Positions 55,440-63,610 are shown, counted from the first letter of the stretch. The stretch is DNA of 64,000 bases from Fimbriimonadales bacterium (GCA_025998675.1 AP024673.1:1081221-1145220), one strand, 5' to 3'. Made by a program: numbers and translations. The notes: a model not told the origin generated them from the sequence alone.

Positions 55440-57844
55440 CGCTGGTTTCTCTCCCGAATTTTTCGGAGCGCCGATCGAGCAGCTTCGCGTACCCAGCTGT
55501 ATGCATCTTGACTGACAACCCTTTCCAGCGCGGGGATGGCTTGCGAGTCGCCAATCCACCCCAACATCCAACATGCCTGCTGGCGAACCTCTGAATGTCC
55601 ATCTTCAAGCGCTCGTATGAGCGCAGGTACTGATTGGGTATCTCTTATCCACCCTAATGCCTCACACGCTAACTGGCGAACACGGTAATCCTCGTCCTTG
55701 AGCGCTTGAATGAGCGCAGGCACGGCTTGGTAGGCACCAATCCGCCCCAACGCCGCACACGCCGCCCGACGAACATCCTTATCTCCATCCCCCAGCGCCT
55801 GAATGAGCAAAGGCAGGGCAGGCGCGCCCAGTTGCACTACTGCCTCGTGAACAGTCTTGTTGCCTAACGCCCGCTGCACCACGCTCCAATCGCCTGATTG
55901 CAGCAAGCGCGTGATTGCCTCCTGCAACTCCATCGGCGGCTGACCGATGGGCTGAAGCGCGTTTTGCGCCGCCTGCTCGCCCAAAGCCACCCAAACGCTC
56001 AGCGCGGGCACGGCTTGGAGGTCGCCTATCTGCTCCAACGCCTCACACGCCGCCCGACGAACATCCTTATCTCCATCCCCCAGCGCCTGAATGAGCGCGG
56101 GCACGGCAGGTTGTCCAATCTTCACCAACGCCTCACACGCCGCCGAACGAACATTCTTATCCCCCAACGCCTGAATGAGCGCGGGGATGGCTTGCGAGTC
56201 GCCGATTGCACCCAACGCCTCACACGCCGCCCGACGAACATCCTTATCTCCATCCCCCAACGCCTGAATGAGCGCGGGGATGGCTTGCGAGTCGCCGATT
56301 GCCCCCAACGCCCCACACGCCGCCCGACGAACATCCAAATCCCTATCCCCCAGCTTTTTGATGAGCGCAGGCACGGCTTGGGGGTCGCCTATCTTACCCA
56401 ACGCCTCACTCGCCGCCGAACGAACAGCACTCTCCCTATCCCCCAGCGCTTTGATGAGCGCGGGCACGGCTTTGGGGTCGCCTATCTTACCCAACGCCCG
56501 ACACGCCGCCGAACGAACATCCCTATCCCAATCCCCCAACGCCTGAATGAGCGCGGGCACGGCTTGCGGGTCGCCGATTGCCCCCAACGCCGCACACGCC
56601 GCCGAACGAACATCCCTATCCCTATCCCCCAACGCCTGAATGAGCGCGGGCACGGCAGGTTTTCCTATCTTGCCCAACGCCACATACGCCGCCTTGCGAA
56701 CATCTTCATACCTATCCCCCAGCTTTCTGATGAGCGCGGGCACGGCTTGGGGGTCGCCTATCTGACCCAACGCCCGACACGCCGCCAAACGAACATCCCT
56801 ATCCCAATCCCCCAACGCCTGAATGAGCGCGGGCACGGCAGGTTTTCCTATCTGCTCCAACGCCGCACACGCCGCTTCTCGAACATCCCTATCCCCATCC
56901 CCCAGCTTTTTGATGAGCGCGGGCACGGCTTGGGGATCGCCTATCTGACCCAACGCCCCACACGCCGCCACACGAACATTCCTATCTCCATCCCCCAACG
57001 CCTGAATGAGCGCGGGCACAGCAGGCGCGCCCACCTGCGCCACCGCCTCACAAACTGTCTCGTTGCTCAACGCCCGCTGCACCACGCCCCAGTTGTCTGA
57101 GTGCAGCAAGCGCGTGATTGCCTCCTGCAACGCCATCGGCGGCTGACCGATGGACTGAAGCGCGTTTTGCGCCGCCTGCTCGCCTGCCGCCGCCCATACA
57201 CTCAGCGCGGGCACGGCTTGGGGGGCGCCGACTGCCCCCAACGCTTCACACGCCGCCGAACGAACATCCTTATTCCAATCCCCCAGTGCCTGAATGAGCG
57301 CAGGCACGGCTTGGGGGTCGCCGATTTTGCCCAACGCCGCACACGCCGCCGCACGAACATCCCTATCCCCATCCCCCAACGCCTGAATGAGCGCGGGCAC
57401 GGCTTGGGGGTCGCCGATTGCACCCAACGCCGCACACGCCGCCCGACGAACACTGTCCGAACCATCCCCCAACGCCTGAATGAGCGCGGGCACGGCTTGC
57501 GGGTCGCCGATTGCACCCAACGCCGCACACGCCGCCTCACGAACACTGATTGAACCATCCCCCAACGCCTGAATGAGCGCAGGCACGGCGGGCGAACCCA
57601 TCTGTGAAAGCGCATCTACCACGCGCTGTCGCAGGCTATTATCCCGCGCCCACCACTCGCGCTCCTGCAGGTAATGGCTGCACGGAGCCATCCGCGCCAG
57701 CGCCTCGCCCAGCAACTCCACACAGGGGTTGTGAACCACCTCATACTCGCCCCAACCCGTGACGCGCAGGCGCACGGGGTGCTTTTTGCCCTCCGCACAG
57801 GGCGCTTGCAACTCAATCTCAACACCTTCCCACTCCATCCTCAC
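55436..57844 (-). CDS. HEAT-repeat protein with about 19 near-identical repeats
   Basis: This 802-residue protein has an 85-residue N-terminal non-repeat part followed by HEAT/PBS-lyase-like repeats of 28-31 residues (consensus AVPALIQALGDxDxDVRxAACxALGxIGDPQ) from residue 86 to about 800. Two nearly identical 65-residue spacers interrupt the array at 210-274 and 611-675, each reading AVPALSVW ... EQAAQNALQ.IGQPPM ... LQEAITRLL. Such solenoids bind proteins or nucleic acids. It is the middle gene of the operon, with 4-bp overlaps on both sides. No enzymatic domain is visible. Confidence 0.92.
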   Translation of the reverse strand: MRMEWEGVEIELQAPCAEGKKHPVRLRVTGWGEYEVVHNPCVELLGEALARMAPCSHYLQEREWWARDNSLRQRVVDALSQMGSPAVPALIQALGDGSISVREAACAALGAIGDPQAVPALIQALGDGSDSVRRAACAALGAIGDPQAVPALIQALGDGDRDVRAAACAALGKIGDPQAVPALIQALGDWNKDVRSAACEALGAVGAPQAVPALSVWAAAGEQAAQNALQSIGQPPMALQEAITRLLHSDNWGVVQRALSNETVCEAVAQVGAPAVPALIQALGDGDRNVRVAACGALGQIGDPQAVPALIKKLGDGDRDVREAACAALEQIGKPAVPALIQALGDWDRDVRLAACRALGQIGDPQAVPALIRKLGDRYEDVRKAAYVALGKIGKPAVPALIQALGDRDRDVRSAACAALGAIGDPQAVPALIQALGDWDRDVRSAACRALGKIGDPKAVPALIKALGDRESAVRSAASEALGKIGDPQAVPALIKKLGDRDLDVRRAACGALGAIGDSQAIPALIQALGDGDKDVRRAACEALGAIGDSQAIPALIQALGDKNVRSAACEALVKIGQPAVPALIQALGDGDKDVRRAACEALEQIGDLQAVPALSVWVALGEQAAQNALQPIGQPPMELQEAITRLLQSGDWSVVQRALGNKTVHEAVVQLGAPALPLLIQALGDGDKDVRRAACAALGRIGAYQAVPALIQALKDEDYRVRQLACEALGWIRDTQSVPALIRALEDGHSEVRQQACWMLGWIGDSQAIPALERVVSQDAYSWVREAARSALRKIRERNQR

Positions 57845-59019
57845 TTCGCCTCAAGTATCTCAGTTAGCTCTCCAAAGTGCCGACTCAGCGCGCGCAGGGC
57901 GGCGGCGCTCGGCGCGTCGGCAGCCGCGCGCCCCTGCAGCCAGCCGCTCTTGATTAGCTCGCGAAAACAGGTGTAGATACTGTCGCCCTTGCGAGCGTCG
58001 GCGACCACCTGCGCGCCCTGCAAAAAACGCTGGGTACGCGCACTCAAGCGCGGGTCGCTCCCCTCCATCCCCGTCAGCAGGCTCTTCATCGTGTTGAACA
58101 ACACAAACAACTCGTCCTCGCGCAGGCTGGCGTCTACCTGCGCCTTCCCATCCAGCACCGCTTCAGGGTCAGGAATGCGCAGCGTGCGCAGATAATCCAG
58201 AAAACTCGTCGCCGCCCCCGAACCCACCGCCCCCTTGACAAGGTTGATGAACGGCTGCGCATCGCGCGGGGCGGGCTGATTAGGCGTCGGGGCGTAGCCG
58301 TGCAGCTCGCAGGTCGCCATCAGCGCAATCGCGAAGTCCCAGCTGCGCGGCGAGGCGAAAGCGTACTCGTCTTCGGCAGGCTGGGTGTGCGCCAGCGCGG
58401 GGTTGCGCTTGAGAAAGCCCGCCACAAGGTTGCGCCAGTAGACGCTGCGCGCACGATGGCGGTCGGGGTCGGTCTCGGGCAGCGTCGCCGCGCCAAACCC
58501 GCTCTCCAGCGACTGGCGGTAGCGCTCACCGTCAAGGTTCCAGTGAATATGCACAAAACGGTTCGCCAGCGGCGGGCTGAGTTCCCAGCCGACGGCGGCG
58601 AGTTCGGGGGGGTTGGCGGCGGCGGCGATGCGCACCTGCGGGGGCAGGCTATGCGCGCCCACTTTGCGTTCCAGCACCAGTCGCAGCAGCGCCGCCTGCA
58701 CGGTCGGCGGGGCGGTGGTGAGTTCATCCAGAAATAGGATGCCCTGCTGGGACTGTTCGAACACCTCCAGCCAGTCGGGTGGGGCGAAGCGCATGCGTCC
58801 GTTGTGCAGCACGGGCAGCCCGCTGAAGTCGGTGGGGTCGTGCAGGCTGGCAATCATCGTGAAGACGGGGAAGTTTTCGCGCTGGAGGCTTTCGATGAAG
58901 GTGGATTTGCCGACGCCGGGGCGTCCCCACACCAGCGCGGGCGCGCCCCAGTAGCCTTTGGGCGCTGGGGTCGCCAGCGCGAGCAGCAGTTCGGTGGCTC
59001 CTTCAGCGTAGACGGACAT
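57841..59019 (-). CDS. MoxR-like AAA+ ATPase
   Basis: This 392-residue protein has Walker A GRPGVGKST (32-40), Walker B ILFLDE (94-99), sensor 1 AAANPPE (133-139) and the SPPLANRF arginine-bearing segment (148-155). The extended C-terminal lid (about 200-390) is not the standard MoxR helical bundle, which suggests a subgroup. MoxR ATPases remodel or activate vWA-partnered complexes. It is first in the operon and is preceded by a CAGGAAT-N15-CGTATT element 11 nt before its ATG. Confidence 0.92.
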   Translation of the reverse strand: MSVYAEGATELLLALATPAPKGYWGAPALVWGRPGVGKSTFIESLQRENFPVFTMIASLHDPTDFSGLPVLHNGRMRFAPPDWLEVFEQSQQGILFLDELTTAPPTVQAALLRLVLERKVGAHSLPPQVRIAAAANPPELAAVGWELSPPLANRFVHIHWNLDGERYRQSLESGFGAATLPETDPDRHRARSVYWRNLVAGFLKRNPALAHTQPAEDEYAFASPRSWDFAIALMATCELHGYAPTPNQPAPRDAQPFINLVKGAVGSGAATSFLDYLRTLRIPDPEAVLDGKAQVDASLREDELFVLFNTMKSLLTGMEGSDPRLSARTQRFLQGAQVVADARKGDSIYTCFRELIKSGWLQGRAAADAPSAAALRALSRHFGELTEILEAK

Positions 59020-59030
59020 GGTTGTATGTA

Positions 59031-59058
59031 AATACGCGCGTCAGTGGGGGTATTCCTG
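59031..59058 (-). promoter_or_regulatory. Bipartite promoter-like element, site 6 (CAGGAAT-N15-CGTATT)
   Basis: On the minus strand CAGGAAT (59058-59052) and CGTATT (59036-59031) are separated by 15 nt and end 11 nt before the MoxR ATG. Several plus-strand G-runs (59061-59084) lie just upstream. Confidence 0.6.
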
Positions 59059-59141
59059 CTGGGTTTTTTGGGGTTTTGGGGGGGAATTTCGCGCGTCCCG
59101 CTTGCGGCGCAGACGGCGGAAGCCCGTTCCTATCACACCAA

Positions 59142-59452
59142 GCCGACCTGCGTCGGCTCAGCCCCCCCACCCCCGCAGGCAGGTGTAGGGGCGCACTGCC
59201 GTGCGCCCCGGTTCCGTTCCGCCCGCCGCTGCGACGCGCGTTTTCCCCGCAGGCAGGGTGTAGGGGCGCACGGCCGTGCGCCCCCTACATAACCACGCGC
59301 CCCTGCAAAAGGCAACAGCCCGCGCAGGCGGGCTTCGTTTTGTAGGAACGGCTTCAGCCGTCGTGCAGAGGCGTATCGGTACACGCACGGACACACCCAC
59401 AAACGGCGCACGCCCAAAAACCTACCCCATTAAGCCCCCGTAAACGGGGGGC
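59142..59452. repeat. Cluster of palindromes in a 460-bp non-coding gap
   Basis: The gap 59020-59479 holds no gene. Palindromes are: GCCGAC-CTGC-GTCGGC (59142-59157); GGGGCGCAC ... GTGCGCCCC (59188-59209); a 29-bp palindrome GTAGGGGCGCAC ... (59260-59288); ACGGCT-TC-AGCCGT (59348-59361); and GCCCCCG-TAAA-CGGGGGGC (59434-59452). The second and third belong to a direct repeat that starts CCCCGCAGGCAGG (59171 and about 59245). These look like REP-type mobile palindromes. Confidence 0.75.
59317..59342 (+). terminator. Rho-independent terminator-like hairpin
   Basis: AGCCCGC-GCAG-GCGGGCT is followed by TCGTTTTGT on the plus strand. No plus-strand gene leads into it, so it may serve the minus-strand transcripts poorly, or belong to an untranslated or lost plus-strand unit. 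Confidence 0.5.
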
Positions 59453-59479
59453 ACAGTTGAAATAGTAAGACAACGACAT

Positions 59480-60064
59480 TTAAATCTTGAAATCCTCGAC
59501 GGTCAGGTTCGGGAAGGCGTAGTCGGTGTAGAGGCGCAGGGAGCGCACCCCCTTCGCGTCGGCGTACTCGATGCGCAGCGGCATCAGGTCGGTGCGCTCA
59601 AGCGTGAACGCTACTCGCTGCACGGGGTCGTTTCGCGGCGCGAAGATGAGCTGGTAGCCGTTGCGTTGCCCCTGCTGCACGCTTTTGACAGGCTCCGCCT
59701 TCGCGCCGCGAAACAGCCGCTGCAGGTCTTTCAGGATGTACCCCAGATCGGTCTCGAAAAAGCGCGCGATTTCGGGGTCGTTGAGTTCGTACACGCGGCG
59801 GATGAACCCCTTGCGGGCGTGTACCTTTTTCTCCGCGTCGGGGTTATAGGTCAGCACCGCGCCGTTGCTGAAGGCGTCGCGCTGCACGATGGTCATTTTG
59901 CGGTAGTGCGGCTGCAAAAACTCCAGCGTGTAGATTTGCTTCGCGCCGAGCTTGCCCGTGCGCTCCTCGCGCTCCTGAAACTCCCAAGTGTAGCGGTAGG
60001 CGCGTGTGCGGGCGACCTTCTGCGCGAACTGCGCCATCAGTTGCTGCGGGGTTGGGGGTTGCAT
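59480..60064 (-). CDS. LolA-like protein
   Basis: This 194-residue protein has the LolA/DUF1571-type pattern: YRYTWEFQEREERTGKLGAKQIYTLEFLQPHYRKMTI, GAVLTYNPDAEKKVHARKG, NGYQLIFAPRNDP and DLMPLRIEYADAKGVRSLRLYTDY. As in the protein at 38819, no signal peptide is seen. ATG 60062-60064 has GGAGGTG upstream. It follows the sugar isomerase gene by 3 bp on the same strand, so it is in that operon. Confidence 0.65.
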   Translation of the reverse strand: MQPPTPQQLMAQFAQKVARTRAYRYTWEFQEREERTGKLGAKQIYTLEFLQPHYRKMTIVQRDAFSNGAVLTYNPDAEKKVHARKGFIRRVYELNDPEIARFFETDLGYILKDLQRLFRGAKAEPVKSVQQGQRNGYQLIFAPRNDPVQRVAFTLERTDLMPLRIEYADAKGVRSLRLYTDYAFPNLTVEDFKI

Positions 60065-60067
60065 AGC

Positions 60068-60907
60068 TCACACCTCCGGCGCGATGAACTGCTCCAGGTA
60101 GCGTTTGCCGATGAGGAAGCCCTCCTCGCGTCCGACGGCGGCGTCCTCGTGTTCAATCGACAGCACGCCGTTGTAGCCGACGCGGCGCAGCGCGCCGATA
60201 TACTCGCCCCAGCGCACGCTGCCCAGCCCCGGAATCACATACCGCCACCAGCCGCTGCCCTGATTGCCCACATACTCCAGCCGCGTGCGCATCACCTCCG
60301 TGTCTTTCGCGTGCGTGTGGAAGATGCGCGAGCCGAACAGGAACACCGCGTTGATGTAGTCAATCTGCTGCCAGAGCAGGTGCGAGGGGTCGAAGTTCAG
60401 CCCGAAGTTGGGGTGCGGCACGACTTCGAACAGCCGCTGCCAGTGGTCCAGCGCCTGGATGTTGGTCGCGAACCAGTTTTCGAGGGCGATATTCACCCCG
60501 CGCTCGCCCGCGTACTCGCAGAGCGGATGGAACACTTCGGCGCAGTCTTCCTCGATGGTCTGGATTTTGCTCTTGCCGGGCATGGGGTGTCCCGCGAGGG
60601 TGCAGACGACTTCCACGCCCAGCGTGTGCGCAATCTCGATGGCGCGTCGCACGCCCGCGTTGTTGCGCGCGCGCTCGTTCGGGTCGGGATGGGTGTTGTT
60701 CGTGTAGAACGCGACGGCGGACAGGCGCACGCCCGTGCGCTCCATCAGACGCTGCAGCGCGTCCACATCGGGATTGTCCAGATTGAGGTGCGGATGCCCG
60801 TACCCGCACGCGAGCTCGAGCGTTTTGAACCCGTGCTTCTGCGCGAACTCGAAGACCTTCTCCAGCGGCTCGTTCGAAAACGGCGCGGTCAAAATGCCCA
60901 CATGCAT
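60068..60907 (-). CDS. Sugar phosphate isomerase/epimerase (AP-endonuclease-2-like TIM barrel)
   Basis: This 279-residue protein has the TIM barrel and metal ligands of the xylose-isomerase-like family: LENW (Glu), NFDPSH (Asp), FHTHAKD (His) and SIEHED (Glu). The N-terminus MHVGILTAPFSNEPLEKVFEFA and LELACGYGHPHLN support this. Such enzymes isomerise or epimerise keto-sugars or inositols and often work with Gfo/Idh/MocA enzymes. A CAGGAAT-N14-CGAAAC element lies 11 nt before the ATG. Confidence 0.92.
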   Translation of the reverse strand: MHVGILTAPFSNEPLEKVFEFAQKHGFKTLELACGYGHPHLNLDNPDVDALQRLMERTGVRLSAVAFYTNNTHPDPNERARNNAGVRRAIEIAHTLGVEVVCTLAGHPMPGKSKIQTIEEDCAEVFHPLCEYAGERGVNIALENWFATNIQALDHWQRLFEVVPHPNFGLNFDPSHLLWQQIDYINAVFLFGSRIFHTHAKDTEVMRTRLEYVGNQGSGWWRYVIPGLGSVRWGEYIGALRRVGYNGVLSIEHEDAAVGREEGFLIGKRYLEQFIAPEV

Positions 60908-60918
60908 AGTGTATGGGG

Positions 60919-60945
60919 GTTTCGAGGCGCGCGCGGGGATTCCTG
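60919..60945 (-). promoter_or_regulatory. Bipartite promoter-like element, site 7 (CAGGAAT-N14-CGAAAC)
   Basis: On the minus strand CAGGAAT (60945-60939) and CGAAAC (60924-60919) are separated by 14 nt and end 11 nt before the isomerase ATG. Confidence 0.6.
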
Positions 60946-60955
60946 CCGACGGGCG

Positions 60956-61222
60956 TCAGCCGTGCGGATTGCCTTCCAGCAGCAGGTAGCACATCGGGCA
61001 GCCGTACAGCCCGGTTTCGCGAACCTGCTGGGTCGTTGCGCCGCAGAAGGGGCACGCGGGATAGGTCTGGGGCGGCGGCTTCAGGCGGCGCAGCCAGCCG
61101 ACGTGGGGAACGCCCAGCGTGCGGCGGCTCCACGCTTCGGCGCACGAATCGCACAGGCGCAGGCGTTGCAGCCCTGCCTGCGCCTGATAAGTTGCGGGGC
61201 GTTCGCAGTAGGCGCAGCTCAT
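60956..61222 (-). CDS. Small double zinc-ribbon protein (McsA-like)
   Basis: This 88-residue protein has four CxxC pairs: CAYC, CDSC, CPFC and CPMC, arranged as two zinc-binding units. The first resembles the N-terminal ribbon of McsA (activator of the protein-arginine kinase) but the UvrB/UvrC-type tail is missing and no mcsB is near. ATG overlaps the ilvE stop codon by 4 bp, so the two are coupled. The function may be structural or regulatory. Confidence 0.65.
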   Translation of the reverse strand: MSCAYCERPATYQAQAGLQRLRLCDSCAEAWSRRTLGVPHVGWLRRLKPPPQTYPACPFCGATTQQVRETGLYGCPMCYLLLEGNPHG

Positions 61223-62109
61223 CGCACGCCGACGCCAATCCGCACGCCGTCCACACGCACGCGCTGGCGGAACTCGGCGATGATGCGCGTGGTCAGCTCG
61301 CCCGGCTTGCCCTCGCCAATCGGGCGGTGATCCAGCGCCACCATCGGGATAATCTCCGCCGCCGTGCCCGTCAGGAACGCCTCGTCGGCAGTGTAGACAT
61401 CGTGCAGAGTCAGCCAGTCCTCCACGACGGGAATGCCCAGGTCGTGCGCAATCTCCAGCACCGTGCCGCGTGTAATCCCTTTCAGAATCCCACAGGATGG
61501 GTGCGGCGTGCGCAGCACGCCGTCGCTCACGATAAACAGGTTGTCGCCCGTCGCTTCGGCGACATAGCCCTGCGCGTTCAGCATCAAGCCCTCGCCCGCG
61601 CCCTGACGGTTCGCCTCCAGCTTCGCCTGAATGTTCGACACATAGCGACCGATGGACTTGATGCGCGGGTCCAGCGAATCGGGCGTCATCACGCGTGTGG
61701 AGACCGTCACCACCTGCACGCCCGATTCGTACATCTCGGGCGGATAGAGCGCCAGGCGTGTGATAGCAATCATCACATTCGGCGTCTGGTCGATGTTTTC
61801 AGGGTTCAGCCCGATGCCTGTGCCGCGCGAGACCGAGATACGGATATAGGCGTTCTCGGCGTTGGCGGCTTCCGCCGTGTCAATCACGCGCTGCTTGAGT
61901 TCGTCGTAGTCGATCATCCCCCGAATGTCCAGATGGCGCACGCCGTCGTAGAGGCGCTTCAGGTGGGGGTCTAACTTAAAGATATTCCGACTATAGATAC
62001 GGATGCCTTCGAACAGACCGTCTCCATACAGGTAGGCGTGGTCAAAGACGGGCAGGCACGCTTCCTCTAACGGGGTGATACGACCGTTCCAGTTGACCAT
62101 CATGCGCAT
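61219..62109 (-). CDS. ilvE: Branched-chain amino acid aminotransferase (class IV)
   Basis: This 296-residue PLP enzyme catalyses the last step in Val, Leu and Ile synthesis. It has FDHAYLYGDGLFEGIR, the PLP Lys151 in DPRIKSIGRY, KLEANRQGAGEGLMLNAQGYVAEATGDNLFIV and TGTAAEIIPM. D-amino-acid aminotransferase is the main alternative, but GDGLFEGIR and the length favour IlvE. An 82-nt leader separates it from a TATAAT promoter and ends with AAGGAGG; no leader peptide rich in branched-chain codons is seen. Confidence 0.92.
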   Translation of the reverse strand: MRMMVNWNGRITPLEEACLPVFDHAYLYGDGLFEGIRIYSRNIFKLDPHLKRLYDGVRHLDIRGMIDYDELKQRVIDTAEAANAENAYIRISVSRGTGIGLNPENIDQTPNVMIAITRLALYPPEMYESGVQVVTVSTRVMTPDSLDPRIKSIGRYVSNIQAKLEANRQGAGEGLMLNAQGYVAEATGDNLFIVSDGVLRTPHPSCGILKGITRGTVLEIAHDLGIPVVEDWLTLHDVYTADEAFLTGTAAEIIPMVALDHRPIGEGKPGELTTRIIAEFRQRVRVDGVRIGVGVR

Positions 62110-62191
62110 CGTTGCATAGCCTCCTTGTGCAGGCGTCTCGCGGCGGAGGCGTCGGCGCTCCCGCCGACGAGAAGACCGCTCGCCCAGAGGG

Positions 62192-62197
62192 ATTATA
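62192..62197 (-). promoter_or_regulatory. -10 element of the ilvE operon
   Basis: GGGTATAAT on the minus strand starts an 82-nt leader to ilvE. The leader contains a stem GTCGGCG/CGCCGAC around 62150-62170 and an AAGGAGG site. Confidence 0.6.
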
Positions 62198-62202
62198 CCC
62201 TA

Positions 62203-62823
62203 TCACCCCGCCGCGCCTAACATGCGCAGGAACTGTCGGGCGGCGTCGGCGGGGTCGGGCGCGCCCACAATCGCCGAGATGACGCAGATCCCGTCCGCGC
62301 CCGCCTGCAACACTTCGGGCGCGTTCTGCAGGGTAATCCCGCCTATGCCGAACACGGGGACGGCGACCGCCTGCTTGATGGCGCGCAGGCGTTCGGGTCC
62401 AACGGGCGCGCCCGCATCGGGCTTGGTGTGCGTGGCGAACATCGGTCCCACGCCCAGATAGTCCGCGCCGTCCGCTTCTGCCTGACGCGCCTCCTCAATC
62501 GTTTCCGCCGAGACGCCAATCAGCAGTCGCGCGCCCGCAATCCGCCGCGCCTGCGCCACAGGCAGATCGTCCTGCCCCAGATGCACCCCGTCCGCCTCGA
62601 TTGCCAGCGCGACATCGAGTCGGTCGTTCACAATCAGCAGTGCATCGTGCTGGCGCGTAAGAGCCCGCAACTGCTCCCCCATTTGCACAAGTTCGCGCGT
62701 GGTCGCCGTCTTGTCGCGCAGTTGCAGCAGGCGCACGCCCGCCGCCAGAACCTCCCGCGCCGTCTCCACAGGGTCGCGCAGCGCACGCTCGGTAATCACA
62801 TACAGCCCCGAAAGACGCTTCAT
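62203..62823 (-). CDS. thiE: Thiamine phosphate synthase
   Basis: This 206-residue TIM barrel joins the pyrimidine and thiazole moieties of thiamine. It has LLQLRDKTATTRELV, NDRLDVALAIEADGVHLGQDDLPV, GVSAETIEEARQAEADGADYLGVGPMFATHTK and FGIGGI, all diagnostic. Length is normal. TACAAT lies 13 nt before the ATG. No THI-box riboswitch is visible in the 67-bp gap upstream. Confidence 0.96.
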   Translation of the reverse strand: MKRLSGLYVITERALRDPVETAREVLAAGVRLLQLRDKTATTRELVQMGEQLRALTRQHDALLIVNDRLDVALAIEADGVHLGQDDLPVAQARRIAGARLLIGVSAETIEEARQAEADGADYLGVGPMFATHTKPDAGAPVGPERLRAIKQAVAVPVFGIGGITLQNAPEVLQAGADGICVISAIVGAPDPADAARQFLRMLGAAG

Positions 62824-62836
62824 TACCGTGTGCGCG

Positions 62837-62842
62837 ATTGTA
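62837..62842 (-). promoter_or_regulatory. -10 element of thiE
   Basis: GTCAGGTACAAT on the minus strand, 13 nt before the thiE ATG, divergent from the TATACT element of the antitoxin gene. Confidence 0.5.
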
Positions 62843-62876
62843 CCTGACCCTGTAGCTATCGATAGGTATGGTGCGG

Positions 62877-62882
62877 TATACT
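62877..62882 (+). promoter_or_regulatory. -10 element of the VapBC-type pair (likely leaderless)
   Basis: GCGGTATACT is followed after 8 nt by GTG 62891, with no ribosome-binding site. Confidence 0.6.
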
Positions 62883-62890
62883 CTGAATGG

Positions 62891-63166
62891 GTGAGAACTT
62901 TGCCAGAGCTTGAACTTTCAGAAGAGCAAATCGCCGAGCTGGTGAGTCAGCTGCCCCCGGCGGGCAAGCGCCGATTAATGCAGTTGCTCGATCGAATGCT
63001 CAATCAGGAAGCTGAGCCCTATGCGACTGCCAGGATGTCAAGCGAGGAGTTCGCTCGACTCTCCTGCTTTGGCATGTGGGCAGACCACGATGCCATGCTC
63101 GACAGCGTGGCATGGGTGCGCAAGGAGCGTCAACAGTGGCACTCGCGAGTGAGTCCGCGCGATTAA
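62891..63166 (+). CDS. Probable antitoxin of a VapBC-type module
   Basis: This 91-residue product from GTG 62891 has a helical N-terminus (LPELELSEEQIAELVSQLPPAGKRRLMQLLDRML) and a C-terminal region with FGMWADHDAMLDSVAWVRKERQQWH, which resembles short antitoxins encoded before PIN toxins. The C-terminal Trp-rich helix may insert into the toxin groove. It overlaps the toxin gene by 31 bp. The N-terminus shows no classic AbrB or ribbon-helix-helix fold. Confidence 0.7.
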   Translation: MRTLPELELSEEQIAELVSQLPPAGKRRLMQLLDRMLNQEAEPYATARMSSEEFARLSCFGMWADHDAMLDSVAWVRKERQQWHSRVSPRD

Positions 63167-63537
63167 TAGACACTGATATTCTGGTCGATGCGCTGCGCGG
63201 CGTCGCGGATGCCGTCAACTTCCTAACGCTCCAGCATGCACAATCGGTGATACAGCTTAGCGTAGTTTCTGCGATGGAGTTAATCGCAGGGTGCCGCAAC
63301 GCGCAGGAACTTACTCGATTACAACAGTTCCTGCAACAAGCCACGATAATACCGATAGATACCGAAGTTTCTTGGAAAGCGCATCAACTGATGAAAGAGT
63401 TTTTCCTCAGTCATGGGCTTCTGATACCTGATGCCCTAATTGCCGCCACCGCCCTTCAGCACGAACTCACACTTTGCACCAGGAATAGTCGCCACTTCCA
63501 GATGATTCCAGAGCTGAAACTTTTGCGCCCGTATTGA
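63136..63537 (+). CDS. PIN-domain ribonuclease toxin (VapC type)
   Basis: This 133-residue product from GTG 63136, 8 nt after AAGGAG, has the PIN fold: LIDTDILVDALRG (first acidic residue), SVVSAMELIAGCRNAQEL (conserved Glu), HGLLIPDALIAATALQHELTLCTRNSRHFQMIPELKLL (third and fourth acidic and NxxHF). VapC toxins cleave tRNA or rRNA. The upstream, overlapping gene is its likely antitoxin. The open frame before 63136 is inside the antitoxin gene. Confidence 0.88.
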   Translation: MALASESARLIDTDILVDALRGVADAVNFLTLQHAQSVIQLSVVSAMELIAGCRNAQELTRLQQFLQQATIIPIDTEVSWKAHQLMKEFFLSHGLLIPDALIAATALQHELTLCTRNSRHFQMIPELKLLRPY

Positions 63538-63610
63538 GTAAGGGAGCAAAGCCCTATGCATATTTTCCTACACGGCTCTGGTTTCCACACATCTACTCGC
63601 GCATGCGTTC

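Noticed and set aside
55898-57553. Long plus-strand frames of 400 and 150 codons with repeated RLNERGHG and RRTNI units
   Set aside because: They mirror the HEAT-repeat DNA on the minus strand; the repetition comes from that gene and no start signal precedes them.
62110-62191. Attenuator leader peptide for ilvE
   Set aside because: The 82-nt leader has a stem and a ribosome-binding site but no short frame rich in Leu, Ile or Val codons.
62824-62890. A thiamine (THI-box) riboswitch upstream of thiE
   Set aside because: The divergent gap is only 67 bp and lacks the CUGAGA-type conserved element.
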